Source: Agapanthus africanus (lineage: Eukaryota; Streptophyta; Magnoliopsida; Asparagales; Amaryllidaceae). Taken from it: 64,000 bases of DNA. Positions within the stretch are counted from its first letter, which is position 1; every line of letters begins with the position of its first letter. The translations under genes were made by a program, and so were the position numbers. Location: contig CM057339.1 in NCBI GenBank assembly GCA_030015575.1, positions 769,250,809 through 769,314,808 on the forward strand, given 5' to 3'. The notes under the pieces are model-generated. The model worked only from the letters and a program-made list of their open reading frames with translations, did no database searches and was not told the DNA's origin. Of the stretch, positions 48,022 through 58,769 are shown piece after piece.

Positions 48022-49081
48022 TTTTCGACAGGTAGCTAGTTAGCCGTTACGTACATCTAGTGCCACTGACGGACTTATGGTTAAACCCACCGCCAGCGTA
48101 CTGTCGAGTCTTTAGAGTCCCACACAGAGGTTTTCCCTGGTTCAGGCGAAACGATGCAGAGGTCGTATGGTTTTATGTTGAAGGTTCCAATCATATACGT
48201 GTACTAGCTATACGGATGTTGTTCTGACGGATAATACTAGTGGGCTTAGGATTAAGCCACATTCTATTATTATATTATTGGATTATCTTTATCTCTTGGT
48301 ATTCGTATTTTTTGCAGTACGAATACGGATATGTATATACGGTGAGGGCATTCTTGTAATTTTACAAGATATGCTTCTAGAAGGGGACACCTTATTTTGC
48401 ATATATCTCTTTTTGAAAAATAGATAATGAGGTGGAGGAATGGAGATATTTGAGGCATGGGATGAAGCATGGCTAATTCTTTTATTTATTCATTTGCCCT
48501 TACTATTCAAGCATGGTTACATTTTTCTATGGAAAAATAATGCATGCTTGATATTTTTGGTAAAAAGACTTGGCCATTCTTTACTTGCCACTTCTTAACT
48601 TCATTCTACACTTTGCATTCTCTCTCCATTGCTCTCCTTATTTCTCAAACCCTAACCCTCACATCTGTTGTGAATCCCAGGGTTCTTTGAGATAAACCTG
48701 TCCAATTAACTCTCTACATCTCCTAAGCTACCTAGATTAGAAACTAGGTACTTTAGTTACTTCATTCTTGAGGTTAGAGCTTAAACCATAGACTCTCGGG
48801 TGGATCGTCTTCAACACGAGGAGGCCGACGATCAAGCGCGATCCGTGCCATCTAGGAGATAAGAAAGAGGAGAATAGGAGATAAAAAAGAGGAGAAGAAG
48901 ACCTGAAAGACTTGTATCTTAAAGGTATAAACCACAATCATGGTAGTTTAGAACCTTTATGAGTTTGGTTAGTTAAGGTTTCTGAATGATCTTGGAAGTT
49001 TAGTCGATGTTACTTGTATTAAAAAAAATTGTAAATTCCGCCTCTCCACAAACCATGTGGAGTGTGTGACATCGACTTACA
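48022..49081 (+). repeat. 5' LTR of Ty1/copia element H, second part
   Basis: Resumes the copia LTR after the CCTTC duplication with the GTAGCTAGTTAGCCGTTACG block and ends ATCGACTTACA just before the primer binding site. Confidence 0.8.
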
Positions 49082-49082
49082 C

Positions 49083-49095
49083 TGGTATCGGAGCC
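49083..49095 (+). other. Primer binding site of copia H, initiator tRNA-Met type
   Basis: TGGTATCGGAGCC, one base after the LTR end, resembles the plant copia primer site. Confidence 0.8.
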
Positions 49096-51140
49096 TACTC
49101 AAACTTTAACTAGCTCATTAGATGGAGTTTAGAATTACGAAACCGAAATAAATCCGAATCGATGAATTCAAAATCCAAGTTTCTGTTAATTTTTTTTTGG
49201 TGCCTCTAAAATTTTTTAAATAATTGCAGAGTGCTCCTTTTGTTGTAACTGGAACACCATAGAAAAACGAGGCACAAACTTCAAGGTTGAACTGCCGGAA
49301 ATGGCCTTTTTCTCGCCCTCGCTGGTTTTCCTGTGGAGTTAGGTCTCGAGTTTCTTGTGGTGTTCTGTACTCTTAGATTTAGGATTTATGATATTGTTTG
49401 ATTTTTCCCAGATTTCATAATCTGTTATCTTTGTGCTTGGGTAATACGGAGTATTTTTAACTCTAAATTTTAACATCGTTTATTCGTTTTTGTTCGTATA
49501 TGTGTTTCTAAAACGTCTATTAATTGCTATACATCGATTAGTGGGGGTTGAACATATCTTGTATCTTGTTTATAGTTTATGGATATGAAGTATTAAATCG
49601 CCGTGAATGAATAGCCGGGGGATGTGAGAAGAGTGTTCTTTTCTTTCATTCATGTATATTTGTAAATTGATGTAATATTCTTTTGCGGGGCACATCCGGG
49701 TTGAGATTGTAGCCACCATTCTATTATTTCATTTATTTTTCTTGCACCTAGTATAGACCCAAGGTGGGGTGCACAAACTACCAGGTTCTTGAAGTGCCGA
49801 GTGGCCTACGCATTTTATTGAACGAGGTTGCTTCATTTCGGAAATTTGGCGGGTAGTTTGCCGCACTCGTAGGGGTCTAGGGTGAGGGTTTGGCTGTTCA
49901 TCACGACCGTGGAATCCGTTTTTCGTTATAGGCTAAAATGAAACACGGAAATCCTAGTATATCCAATATATTCATCTGTGTTGTTTCTGCTGTGATCTGT
50001 GATCTGGAATGGATATTATTGCGTGAGACGAATGGCTATATATATATTATATAATAAACATTGCTTATGTTTTGCACCCGCGCTAGTCCAGCCCCCGCTC
50101 TGCCGTTAGTTAACTAACCTAACGGTGCATGATGGGGCCCCATGGCGAATGTGGATGGCATAAGCGTACGTTCTATTTTCGTTTCTTTCTGCAATGATAG
50201 GTTAATTGATGGGACCGCATTAATATTGATTAATGCAAAGTAATAAACCTAAAATCTGACGTCGTTGGAACAATTATAAAACCACTCGGTTTTCTTCAAA
50301 AACAACTTTTTTAAAGCGGAGCTTAAACCACTCCTTTTCAAAAGCTATTCGGTTCCTTCGACTATATCAAGTTCATTACGTTAACGGTTTTCGCCAAAAC
50401 CAGCCGTAGCCATCCGTCATTTCAGATAGGTATCTACTAATATTCATGCTATGTGTTTTGACTTTCGCTAAGGCATAGTGTTTGGTAGCTAGTGTGTACT
50501 TATCTGTAGCATAGATAGATGTATTAATCTAGGACAGGCGTACAGCTGTTTTGATCTTTGTCAAGGGCTTGTACGAATGGGTGGTCTAGATTAATCTGGA
50601 CAATGACGGTTTGAACTTGTCTTGCGACTTATAATGTTTTGGCCTTCGTCAAGGTTATAAGCGCTCGGGGTAAAAACCATATTGGGAGTTTCAAACATAC
50701 AGGAAACTTGCTAATGTTGCATACCTTCTGGAGTATGGTATTTTTGGTAGGCTTCCTTCAAAATTATCATACAATGATAGTTGGGTCCTGATCCTACCGT
50801 GAGTATACGCTACTCTTCGGGAGAATTTTTCACTTTGCAATTAGCTAATCAACTAGGTGTCTAGAAAGGTGTTAACGGGGCTATGCCTCTGGAAAAACGA
50901 GGTTATTTAATTAGGATCGTGCAAAAGCATAGGGATCCTCCCTCCGAAGTACCAACACTGGCCTGGCCGAAAGATAAGCGAACTTTTAGGGTGTGATTAA
51001 TCCTAACTAATTCTTCTTTTAGGGTTTGAAGAAGAATTCTAGGAAACAGTGGGAGCCATCCTGTTGATAAACTAATAACCAATCTAAACTTGCAAGAGCA
51101 TATGCTAAGTGTTTTTTTTCTCTTTCCTAATTGCAGTAAC
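49096..51140 (+). repeat. 5' leader of Ty1/copia element H
   Basis: About 2 kb of non-coding leader with blocks shared with D and E. It lacks the duplicated three-hairpin module of those copies. The end, around CTAATTGCAG before the gag ATG (51142), looks like a splice acceptor. No gene seen. Confidence 0.75.
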
Positions 51141-51141
51141 C

Positions 51142-52005
51142 ATGACGGAACTTAAGCTAATACTAGATAAAAATAAACTCGCTGGAGCAAATTATAAAGA
51201 CTGGCTGAGGAATATCCATATGGCCCTTACTTATGATAAGGTCGCATACATCTTCACGGCAAAAGCCCCTTGTTCCAGGTCCAGAATTCTCGGTCGCGGA
51301 CATTGAGGTCCGTAAGACTGAGATCTTGATTGCGCTAAAGCCAAGTGGCTCATGCCAGCCTCCATGGATAATGAACATCAGAAGCGGCACGAGAAGATGG
51401 ACCTTGCTTCCATCTTCCTCTATATCAAAGATTTATATGGATAGCAATCTCGTATCGCAAGATAGGAGACCTCGAAAAAATTGTTTCAAACAAGATTGGC
51501 TGTCGGATCATCTGTTGGGGACCACGTCCTAAAGATAATTACTCTCATTGAAGAGCTCGTGGACCTAGGAACTACGTTGGAGAATGAGTTGTATAACTAC
51601 TTAATTCTACAGTCCCTTCCTTCCACCTATACCCAATTCATATTGAATTTCAATATGCAAAAGCTGGAAGTTTCACTTCTTGAGCTCTTCAACATGCTGA
51701 GGGTGGCAGAGGGTATCTTAAAGAAATCCAAGGAAACTCCTGCTCTGTTTATTGGGGAATCTTCTTCCTTTAAATCCAAAACTAAGGCCAAAAAGAAGAA
51801 GAAGAAGGCCATCACCAAATCGAGAGGAGGTGTGCAGAAGGTGCAGGGAAAGGGAAAGGAAAAGAACGTGGGGGCAGCCACAAAAGAAGAATACTTTTAT
51901 TATCGGAAAAAAGGGACATTAGAAGAAGGATTGCTGGGCCCTAAAAACCAAGAATCAGGACACGAAACACGTTGTGGTTTCGGCTTCAGGTGTGTTCGTG
52001 ATTGA
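51142..52005 (+). pseudogene. Gag of Ty1/copia element H
   Basis: Starts MTELKLILDKNKLAGANYKDW, the usual N-terminus of copia Gag. Continues with an LARSLQ-type region, HVLKIITLIEELVDLGTTL and LILQSLPSTYTQFILNFNM, then a Lys-rich tract and the zinc-knuckle region. The family uses it to form particles. Two or three breaks; a fossil. Confidence 0.8.
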
Positions 52006-52320
52006 AAACTGTTTCTCTATAAACTCTACTTCCTGGGTATTAGATACCGGATCAGGATCTCACATCTGTAATTCATTGCAGACGCTGAGAAGCCGTAGAG
52101 TTTTGAGGAAAGGTGATATGACCCTCAGGGTTGGCAACAGAACCAGTGTGGATGCTGTTGCAGTAGGAGAAAATCATATGGGATTGGCCGAGTGGACATA
52201 TTTTGTTATTGCGTAACTGCTTTTGTGTACCCAGTATGATGTGTAATATTATATCTGTATTTTTTTTTTCTAATGAAGGATATAATTTTGCACTTGAAAA
52301 CAATGTCATAAACATTCACC
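51990..52320 (+). pseudogene. Protease region of Ty1/copia element H
   Basis: SWVLDTGSGSHICNSLQTL carries the aspartic protease DTGS-type active site, followed by MTLRVGNRTSVDAVAVGE. It lies between gag and integrase, as in all copia elements. Confidence 0.8.
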
Positions 52321-53333
52321 TAAATCATGAAATGGTCGGGTTGGGTATACTTAATAACGGAATATACGTTCTCAGTCAATATCAAGTTTTCAACGTCCAA
52401 AACACGCTAAAAAGAAAGACTTCAGAATCGAATCAAGCTTTCTTATGGCATTGTAGACTTGGTCATATCAATGAAACACGGTTGACTAAGTTACATAAAG
52501 ATGGATATTTAGATCCGTTTGAGTATCAATCCTATACAACTTGTCAATCATGTATTAGAGAAAAGATGACAAAAACTCCGTTCACTGGACACAGAGAAAG
52601 AGCTACTGAGCTCCTGGGACTCATACACAATGACGTGTGTGGGCCACTGTCTACGCATGAAAGAAGTGACTATTCCTACTTCATTACTTTCACCAATGAT
52701 TTCTCAAGGTATGAACATGTATTCTTGATGAAACATAAATCCGAGGCCTTTGAGAAATTCTAGGAGTATAAAAATGAAGTGGAAAAGCAAACCGGCAAAA
52801 GTATCAAGATGCTCCGATCTGATTGGGATGGTGAATACTTAAGTGCCGAGTTCCTGGAATATCTAAAAAAGAATGGAATTCTCTCTCAGCTTACTCCTCC
52901 TTACACACTACAACACAACGGTGTATCAGAAAGACGGAATCACACCTTACTTGATATGGCGCGTTCCATGATGAGTAATGCTGAGTTGCTGCCATCCTTC
53001 TGGGGTTATGCTCTAGAATCTGCTACATACATATTGAATAAGGTTCCAACTAAGTCTGTGTCTACCACTCCATATGAAATGTGGAGTGGGAAGAAACCTT
53101 ATCTTAAGTATCTAAAGATATGGGGTTGTCCTGCTTTTGTCAAAAAAGTTCATCCGGACAAACTTGAAGCATGTTCAATATTATGTAAGTTTGTGGGATA
53201 CCCTAAGAATTCTAGGGGGTATTATTTCTATTACGCTGAGGAACAAAAGGTCTTTGTTTCTCATCATGCCCGCTTCATGGAAATTCAATTTCTTGAAAAG
53301 GAGATAAGTGGGAACGCAATAGAGCTGGAATAA
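52321..53333 (+). pseudogene. Integrase of Ty1/copia element H
   Basis: The N-terminal zinc-binding region (FLWHCRLGHINETRLTKLH, CQSCIREKMTKTPFTGH) is followed by the catalytic core, with D residues in GLIHNDVCGP and RSDWDGEY and the E in HNGVSERRNHTLLDMARSMM. The C-terminal part has LKYLKIWGCPAFVKK and a FVGYPKNSRGYYFY block. Mostly open, with about one break. Confidence 0.85.
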
Positions 53334-53499
53334 ATTCCAGAACTACAAACTATTACTGAAAACTTAGTAGAACTTGAGATTTCAATGGACCGGACGTACC
53401 TACGCCACTCCGCAGATCTAGTAGGCAGTCTCATCCGCCCAAGAGATACTACAGTTTTCTCATAGACGAGGATCGAGAGGATTGCATCATCGATGATGA

Positions 53500-54189
53500 T
53501 GAGCCAACTAGTTTTCATCAAGCCATCAAGAGTAGAGACTCGGTGAAGTGGCCGGATGCTATGCGATCCAAGATGGAATCCATGTACACGAACAAAATAT
53601 GGACTTTCGATTTTGCTCCTACTGTGGTAAAACCCGTAGGATGCAAATAGATCTTCAAAAAGAAGATTAGTGTAGATGGACAGGTAGAAACCTACAAAGC
53701 TAGACTTATTGCTAAAGGTTTTCGTCAAAGACCAGAATTGGAATATGATGAAACTTTTTCACCAGTGACTATGCTTAAATCTATTTGGATCCTACTTACC
53801 ATTGCTGCCTTCTATGATTATGACATCTGGCAGATGGATGTTAAAGCCGTTTTTCTAAATGGAAGTTTAGAAGAGTGTGTTTACATGGATCAACCAAAGG
53901 GTTTCATAGACAGTGGGAGCAACGGAAAGGTGTGCAAGTTGCTTAATTTCATTTATAGATTAAAACAGGCATCGCAGAGTTGGAACATCTGTTTTGATGA
54001 GATAATCAAGAAATTTGACTTTACTAAAAATATAGATGAACCTTGTATTTATAAAAAGATTGTAAGGAGAACTGTGGTATTCCTCGTTTTATACGTAGAT
54101 GACATTCTCTTGATAGGAAATGATATTCTTATGATACAATCGGCCAAGCTGTTCTTGTCACAGAAATTCTCTATGAAAGACCTGGGAGA
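53500..54189 (+). pseudogene. Reverse transcriptase of Ty1/copia element H, cut by element C
   Basis: The N-terminal WPDAMRSKMESM block leads to FSPVTMLKSIWILLTIAAF, QMDVKAVFLNGSLEE, MDQPKGF and LYRLKQA-type blocks, then the catalytic LYVDDILLIGND (about 54095) and KFSMKDLGD. At that point, 54190, the LTR of element C begins. The remaining RT and RNase H should lie to the right of element C, outside the window. Confidence 0.85.
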
Positions 54190-54719
54190 TGTTCCCCTCC
54201 GAAAATCGGGAAGACAAGCGTCTTGCCTGAAATTCGGGGCAGATGCTAATTAGTGCTATCCGTCCACCTCTTCGAAGATGCCAAGTTGATTTATGGCACC
54301 ATGTATCGAAGGTTTAAACGGATGCGTCCGATGTAGCAGACTTCGTCAGATTCCCCCTCGTTTGAGGGGTTTTTGATTATGGGGACGCTCTTCCTTGCAG
54401 GCACAAGCCCCTGCAGTTAATTACGCTACCGCATCGCGGTAACAACTTTCTCCTTCTCCAGATGGTCATTTCGTGTCGTGGGTGTTTGTTTTGTGTTTGT
54501 TTGCCCGTGGATTGTATACGGAGACTAATTTATGTTGTCGCCCGTAGGGCGTGGACTAGTCTAAATCCGTATTTTTCTTAGATATGGGTTTGGGGGTGGG
54601 TTTAAGGATACGTTAGCCTCATTTGAGACTAAGATCAACTTAAACGTTAGTTAAGGATACATTAGTCTCATTTTAGACTAAGATCAACTTAACGGGATCG
54701 TTTAGATCCAACAAAAGAG

Positions 54720-55110
54720 CATTTGGACTCTAATGTTTAGTTTAGGGACATTGCGGTCAATAATTAGTTTAAGGACGTTACGGTCCATTGTTAGTTTAAG
54801 GACATCTCGGTCCATTGGTAGTTTAAAGACATCACGGTCGAGGTTAAGGACATCATAGTCCATGGTTTTAAAGACTCCACAGTCCAATGTTAGTTTAAAG
54901 ACATCACGGTCGATTGTTAGTTTAAAGACATCACGGTCGAGGTTAAGGACATCATCGTCCATGAGTTTAAGGACCCCACAGTCCAATGTTAGTTTAAATA
55001 CATCACGGTCGAGGTTAAGGACATCATAGTCCATGAGTTTAAGGACCCCACAGTCCAATGTTAGTTTAAAGACATCACGGTCAAGGTTAAAGACATCATA
55101 GTCCATGAAA
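54720..55110 (-). repeat. Tandem array inside LTR C
   Basis: Degenerate units with GGACATCATAGTCCATGAG and AAAGACATCACGGTCGAGG blocks, the counterpart of the 45-bp array of LTR A. Apparent frames across it are by-products. Confidence 0.75.
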
Positions 55111-57057
55111 TGTGTGGTTGTCGGGACCCGTCACCTCTCTGAAGACGTTGAAGGATTACAACGACAAATATCAGAGGAGTGAAGAGATGTACCCTCGAAC
55201 TAAAGTGGATTAAGTGATCTGCAGTCTAATTTGGAACTAAGATCAATTAATTATATTATGAGCACATTGGCTCAGTTAAGTCTGAATTGAGGACTTATGG
55301 CCAATTTGGGCTAAGTCCAATTAAGTTTGAAATATTGGCCCTTTGTTGGACCATTAGACATTTGTCTGGGTTCAGCCCCTCATCATTTAGCAATGCTTAA
55401 ACAAGAGTTTGAGGGCTTTGGTAACATTTTTGCCTTTGACTGAGCATTAAACATTATAGCTCTGAATTTTACTCAATTTTGAGATTCAGTTGAAGAAGAG
55501 GCTTTTGCCTCTGGAGAATTAGCCAATTTGGCTAACAATAGTGTTAAACACCAGAGAACAATAATGTTAAACACTAAAACTAAAAGTCTCAAATTAGTGT
55601 TAAACACTGGAAATAAAATTCTCAGTTTAGTGTTGAACACCAGAAAGGAAGGGATCACGTAGATACACGTGGGGTACCCAAAGGTGGGGCCAGATCCCCT
55701 CAATTTAGTTCTGCGAATAAGTGTTAAACACTTTTGATTTTTTTTTGGCCATCACGTGTGGGCACGTGATAGGCACTCATGCACTGATTTGTTAAGGCAT
55801 TTATTAGGGGTCACGTGATAACACGTGAGAGCGCCCAAAGACAATATTTCCTTTGCTTTTATTCTCTTTGTTTTGGAGGTCACGTGGGAGCACGTGAGAC
55901 ATTGCCTCAAAGTTTTTTCCTTCTCTTTTTTGGGGATCTTTTCAGGGGTCACGTGGGGCCACGTGACCTTAGCTCTTTACATGCATGGAGATCTTTTAAG
56001 TCTCCTTATTTTTAAGAATTAAATTCTCTGTAGGGTCAAACCCTAATTATGATTTTGGAGGAATTAAATTCCAATATATGTGAAAGAATTAAATTCTTAA
56101 GTAGAGTAAAACCCTAATTTCATTTTAGGAGGAATTAAATTCCTGTGAATTTTAGAGAATTAAATTCTCAAGTAGGGTCAAACCCTGGTTTTGTCTGTCC
56201 TGATGGAATTAAATTCCTATGATTTTGGGAGAATTGAATTCTCATATAGGGTTAAACCCTAGTTTTATTTTGAAGGAATTAAATTCTTATAAATTGAGAG
56301 AATTAAATTCTCAGATAGGGTTGAACCCTAATTTGTTTTGGAGGAATTAAACTCCTATGAAATTGGGAGAATTAAATTCTCTAAACTTAACCCCCCTCTA
56401 AGTTTTGGATCTGCATGGCAGAATCTCAACCCGATGAGAATTAAATTCCCAGCTTATGGGGAGATTTGCTTCTGCAGATCTTCAACTAGAGGAAGAACTA
56501 AGTTCTTTTGTAGAAAAATTAAACTCTTAGATTGATAATTAAATTCCCTTTTTGTTTTGTGAAGCTTTGATCCCTTTTCTTTTTCTCACCTAGGGTTTTC
56601 TTTCTTGAGAATTAAATTCTCCTCTCTTTTCTCTCTGCTATTTTCCTTTAGAAAATTTCAAGATCCCAAAATTCTATCTCTTTCTCTTCTCTTGGTTCCT
56701 ATTTATAGGAGAAGGAAAAGAATCAATTTGTTTAGCAAATCTTTCATTGAAAGATTTTGTTTGTTTTTATAACTAACATGATCTCAGTGAATTTTATTCA
56801 CCATTGGATTTTTAATCCAAAAGATATTCTGTTTGTTATTCTTGATGAATTTTAGGGAAATCTTTCCTTGTATAAAATCTTTCCATAAATTGGTGATTTT
56901 TAATCACCATTGGATTTTTAATCCAACGGTGCTCCACTTTTCAGAGCATAGTTCTCTTTTGTTTGGAAAGATTTAAAGAAATACTTTCCAAGTTAGGATC
57001 TTTGATTTTCCTTAATTAGAATTTAATTCTATTAATTTATAAGGCTTTCAAAGCCTA

Positions 57058-57683
57058 TCACGTGTCGGCACGTGACCCTCCTTTATTCAGAATTAAATTC
57101 TGTCTTTTAACTGGGCTAAAAACCATCACGTGTGAGCATGTGACCCTTGGTCACGTGTGAGCACGTGACCCCCCATTGGGGTCTTTCCTTAGCCGTTTAT
57201 TTACACTTTTGTTTGATTTTAGAATTTAATTGTATAAAGCAGAGATCGCAGGAACCTATCACGTGTCAACACGTGATCCTTGGTCACGTGTGAGCACGTG
57301 ATACACCATTGTGGTATTTCCTGGCTATTTTACTTTATTTTTAATTCTTTCTAAGGGGGGTTTAAAGACTTATCACGTGTGAACACGTAACTCCTATTTA
57401 GTTAGAATTTACTTCTTTTCATTATTTTGGAGGGCTTAAAAGCCCATCACGTGTCTACACGTGACCCACGGTCACGTGTGAGCACGTGAAGTCCCATTGG
57501 GGTCTTTCCTTAGCTGTTTTGTCATGCCTTATAACTCCTTTTTAGTGGGTTGAAGGGCTTATCACGTGTGGACACATGACTGCACTGATTAACTGTTTGG
57601 CTAGTGTTTAACTCTATAAATTAGAGATCACAGGAGCTCATCACGTGTTAGCACGTGACCCTTGGTCATGTGTGAGCACGTGA
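57058..57683. promoter_or_regulatory. Array of eleven paired CACGTG boxes in U3 of LTR C
   Basis: Eleven sites of the form TCACGTG-N4-CACGTGA (some with one change) start near 57058, 57126, 57151, 57259, 57284, 57373, 57447, 57472, 57562, 57641 and 57666. The two cores start 10 bp apart, one turn of the helix. CACGTG is the plant G-box bound by bHLH and bZIP factors; binding here is inferred. An outlying pair (TCACATG-N4-CACATGA) at 57745-57762 lies outside the LTR. Confidence 0.75.
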
Positions 57684-57836
57684 TACCCCATTGGGGTGTT
57701 TCCCGATATTTTATGAGGGAACAAATGCCCCCACAGCGTTGTTCTCACATGTTTGCACATGAGTACAACGCTGTCACCTTTGTGACCGTTGGATCTGTCT
57801 AGGGAATAGGGGAGATGAAACGTTTCCCATCACATC

Positions 57837-57845
57837 CTATAAATG
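57837..57845 (+). promoter_or_regulatory. TATA box of the antisense gene in element C
   Basis: CCTATAAATGCC on the plus strand, 114 bp beyond the LTR border and upstream of a T/C-rich leader. The matching site in element A is at 6090-6100. Confidence 0.6.
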
Positions 57846-57997
57846 CCAGCGTCCCTTTAGAAGCGCCTCCACTTTGCTCATCTTCTTCTTTGCTTACTTT
57901 TTTCCCTTTGAGAATTTAATTCTCTTTTCTCAAAGTTAAGTTCTCTGTCTCGAAAATTTTCAGAGTTTAACTCTGTTGAAAGATTCCCTTTTCTCAG

Positions 57998-58642
57998 GTA
58001 ATGATCTTGAACGACTGAAGAACTTTTGCAGAAATCTTCGTTGGATTTTAAATCCATACCAAGGGTTTTTCCCTTTAACAAGAAACTATTTTATTTAAAG
58101 TTCTTTAAAAAGAAAACTACTCAATCTTTAAATAATAGACCTTGTTAGGGTTTCTCTGATCTTCGGGGATCAATGGCGAGACTTGCCCTTTATATGGAAT
58201 TTAATTCCACCTCAAAGAGCTTCGGCTCTGAAAAAATGTTTTCTAGGAATTTAATTCCCCTTTTTAAAAGGAATTTAATTCCTATAAAGAACTTAGTTCT
58301 TCCTAGAGAACTTCTTGGGGTTTTCTTGCCCTGAGTTGTTTCTTTGCAACCAAGAAGAAGAGATTTGCAGTGGTGTTTTCTGGGAATTTAATTCACTTGC
58401 TCTGTTTGATTTGTTGCAGAGTCCAAGATGGATTTTTTTTTTCTTTAGGGGAATGTGTAGGGTCATTTGAAATCCACTGTTCATTTATTGAGAATCTTCT
58501 TTTTGTCTCATAGTAATTGCTTTGCCTCATCATTAGCAAGCCGCCATCTTGATTTTGTGAGACCCATGTGTTTTGTAACTAATGGTCCCATAAAATAAGT
58601 CCTTTGTCGCTTTCTTCCACTGTCTTTTTTTATATATGCATT

Positions 58643-58716
<74 letters not shown>

Positions 58717-58764
58717 CATACATATGTTGGCTTCGCTTAACAGTTTCCCCTTCTTTTATTTCAG
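57998..58764 (+). other. Probable 5' UTR intron of the antisense gene in element C
   Basis: Donor TTCTCAG/GTAATG and acceptor TTATTTCAG/GCACA flank about 770 bp; the acceptor lies five bases before the ATG at 58770. The intron holds short inverted repeats and an AT microsatellite (58653-58712). Inferred from splice consensus only. Confidence 0.6.
58653..58712. repeat. AT microsatellite
   Basis: About 60 bp of AT dinucleotides in the leader intron of the antisense gene. Confidence 0.95.
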
Positions 58765-58769
58765 GCACA

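Larger units (their letters stand above)
54190..57723 (-). repeat. 3' LTR of Tat-like element C
   Basis: Plus strand begins TGTTCCCCTCCGAAAATCGG and ends TTATGAGGGAACA, giving inverted termini TGTTCCC/GGGAACA. At 3534 bp it is the longest of the three copies. Minus-strand TATA (CCTATAAATAGG) is at about 56698-56709. Sixteen paired CACGTG sites occur, eleven of them upstream of that TATA. GAATTAAATTC-type inverted repeats crowd 55990-56480. The purine tract (minus strand GTGGGGGCATT) adjoins the right end, so this is the 3' LTR of a minus-oriented element. Confidence 0.85.
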
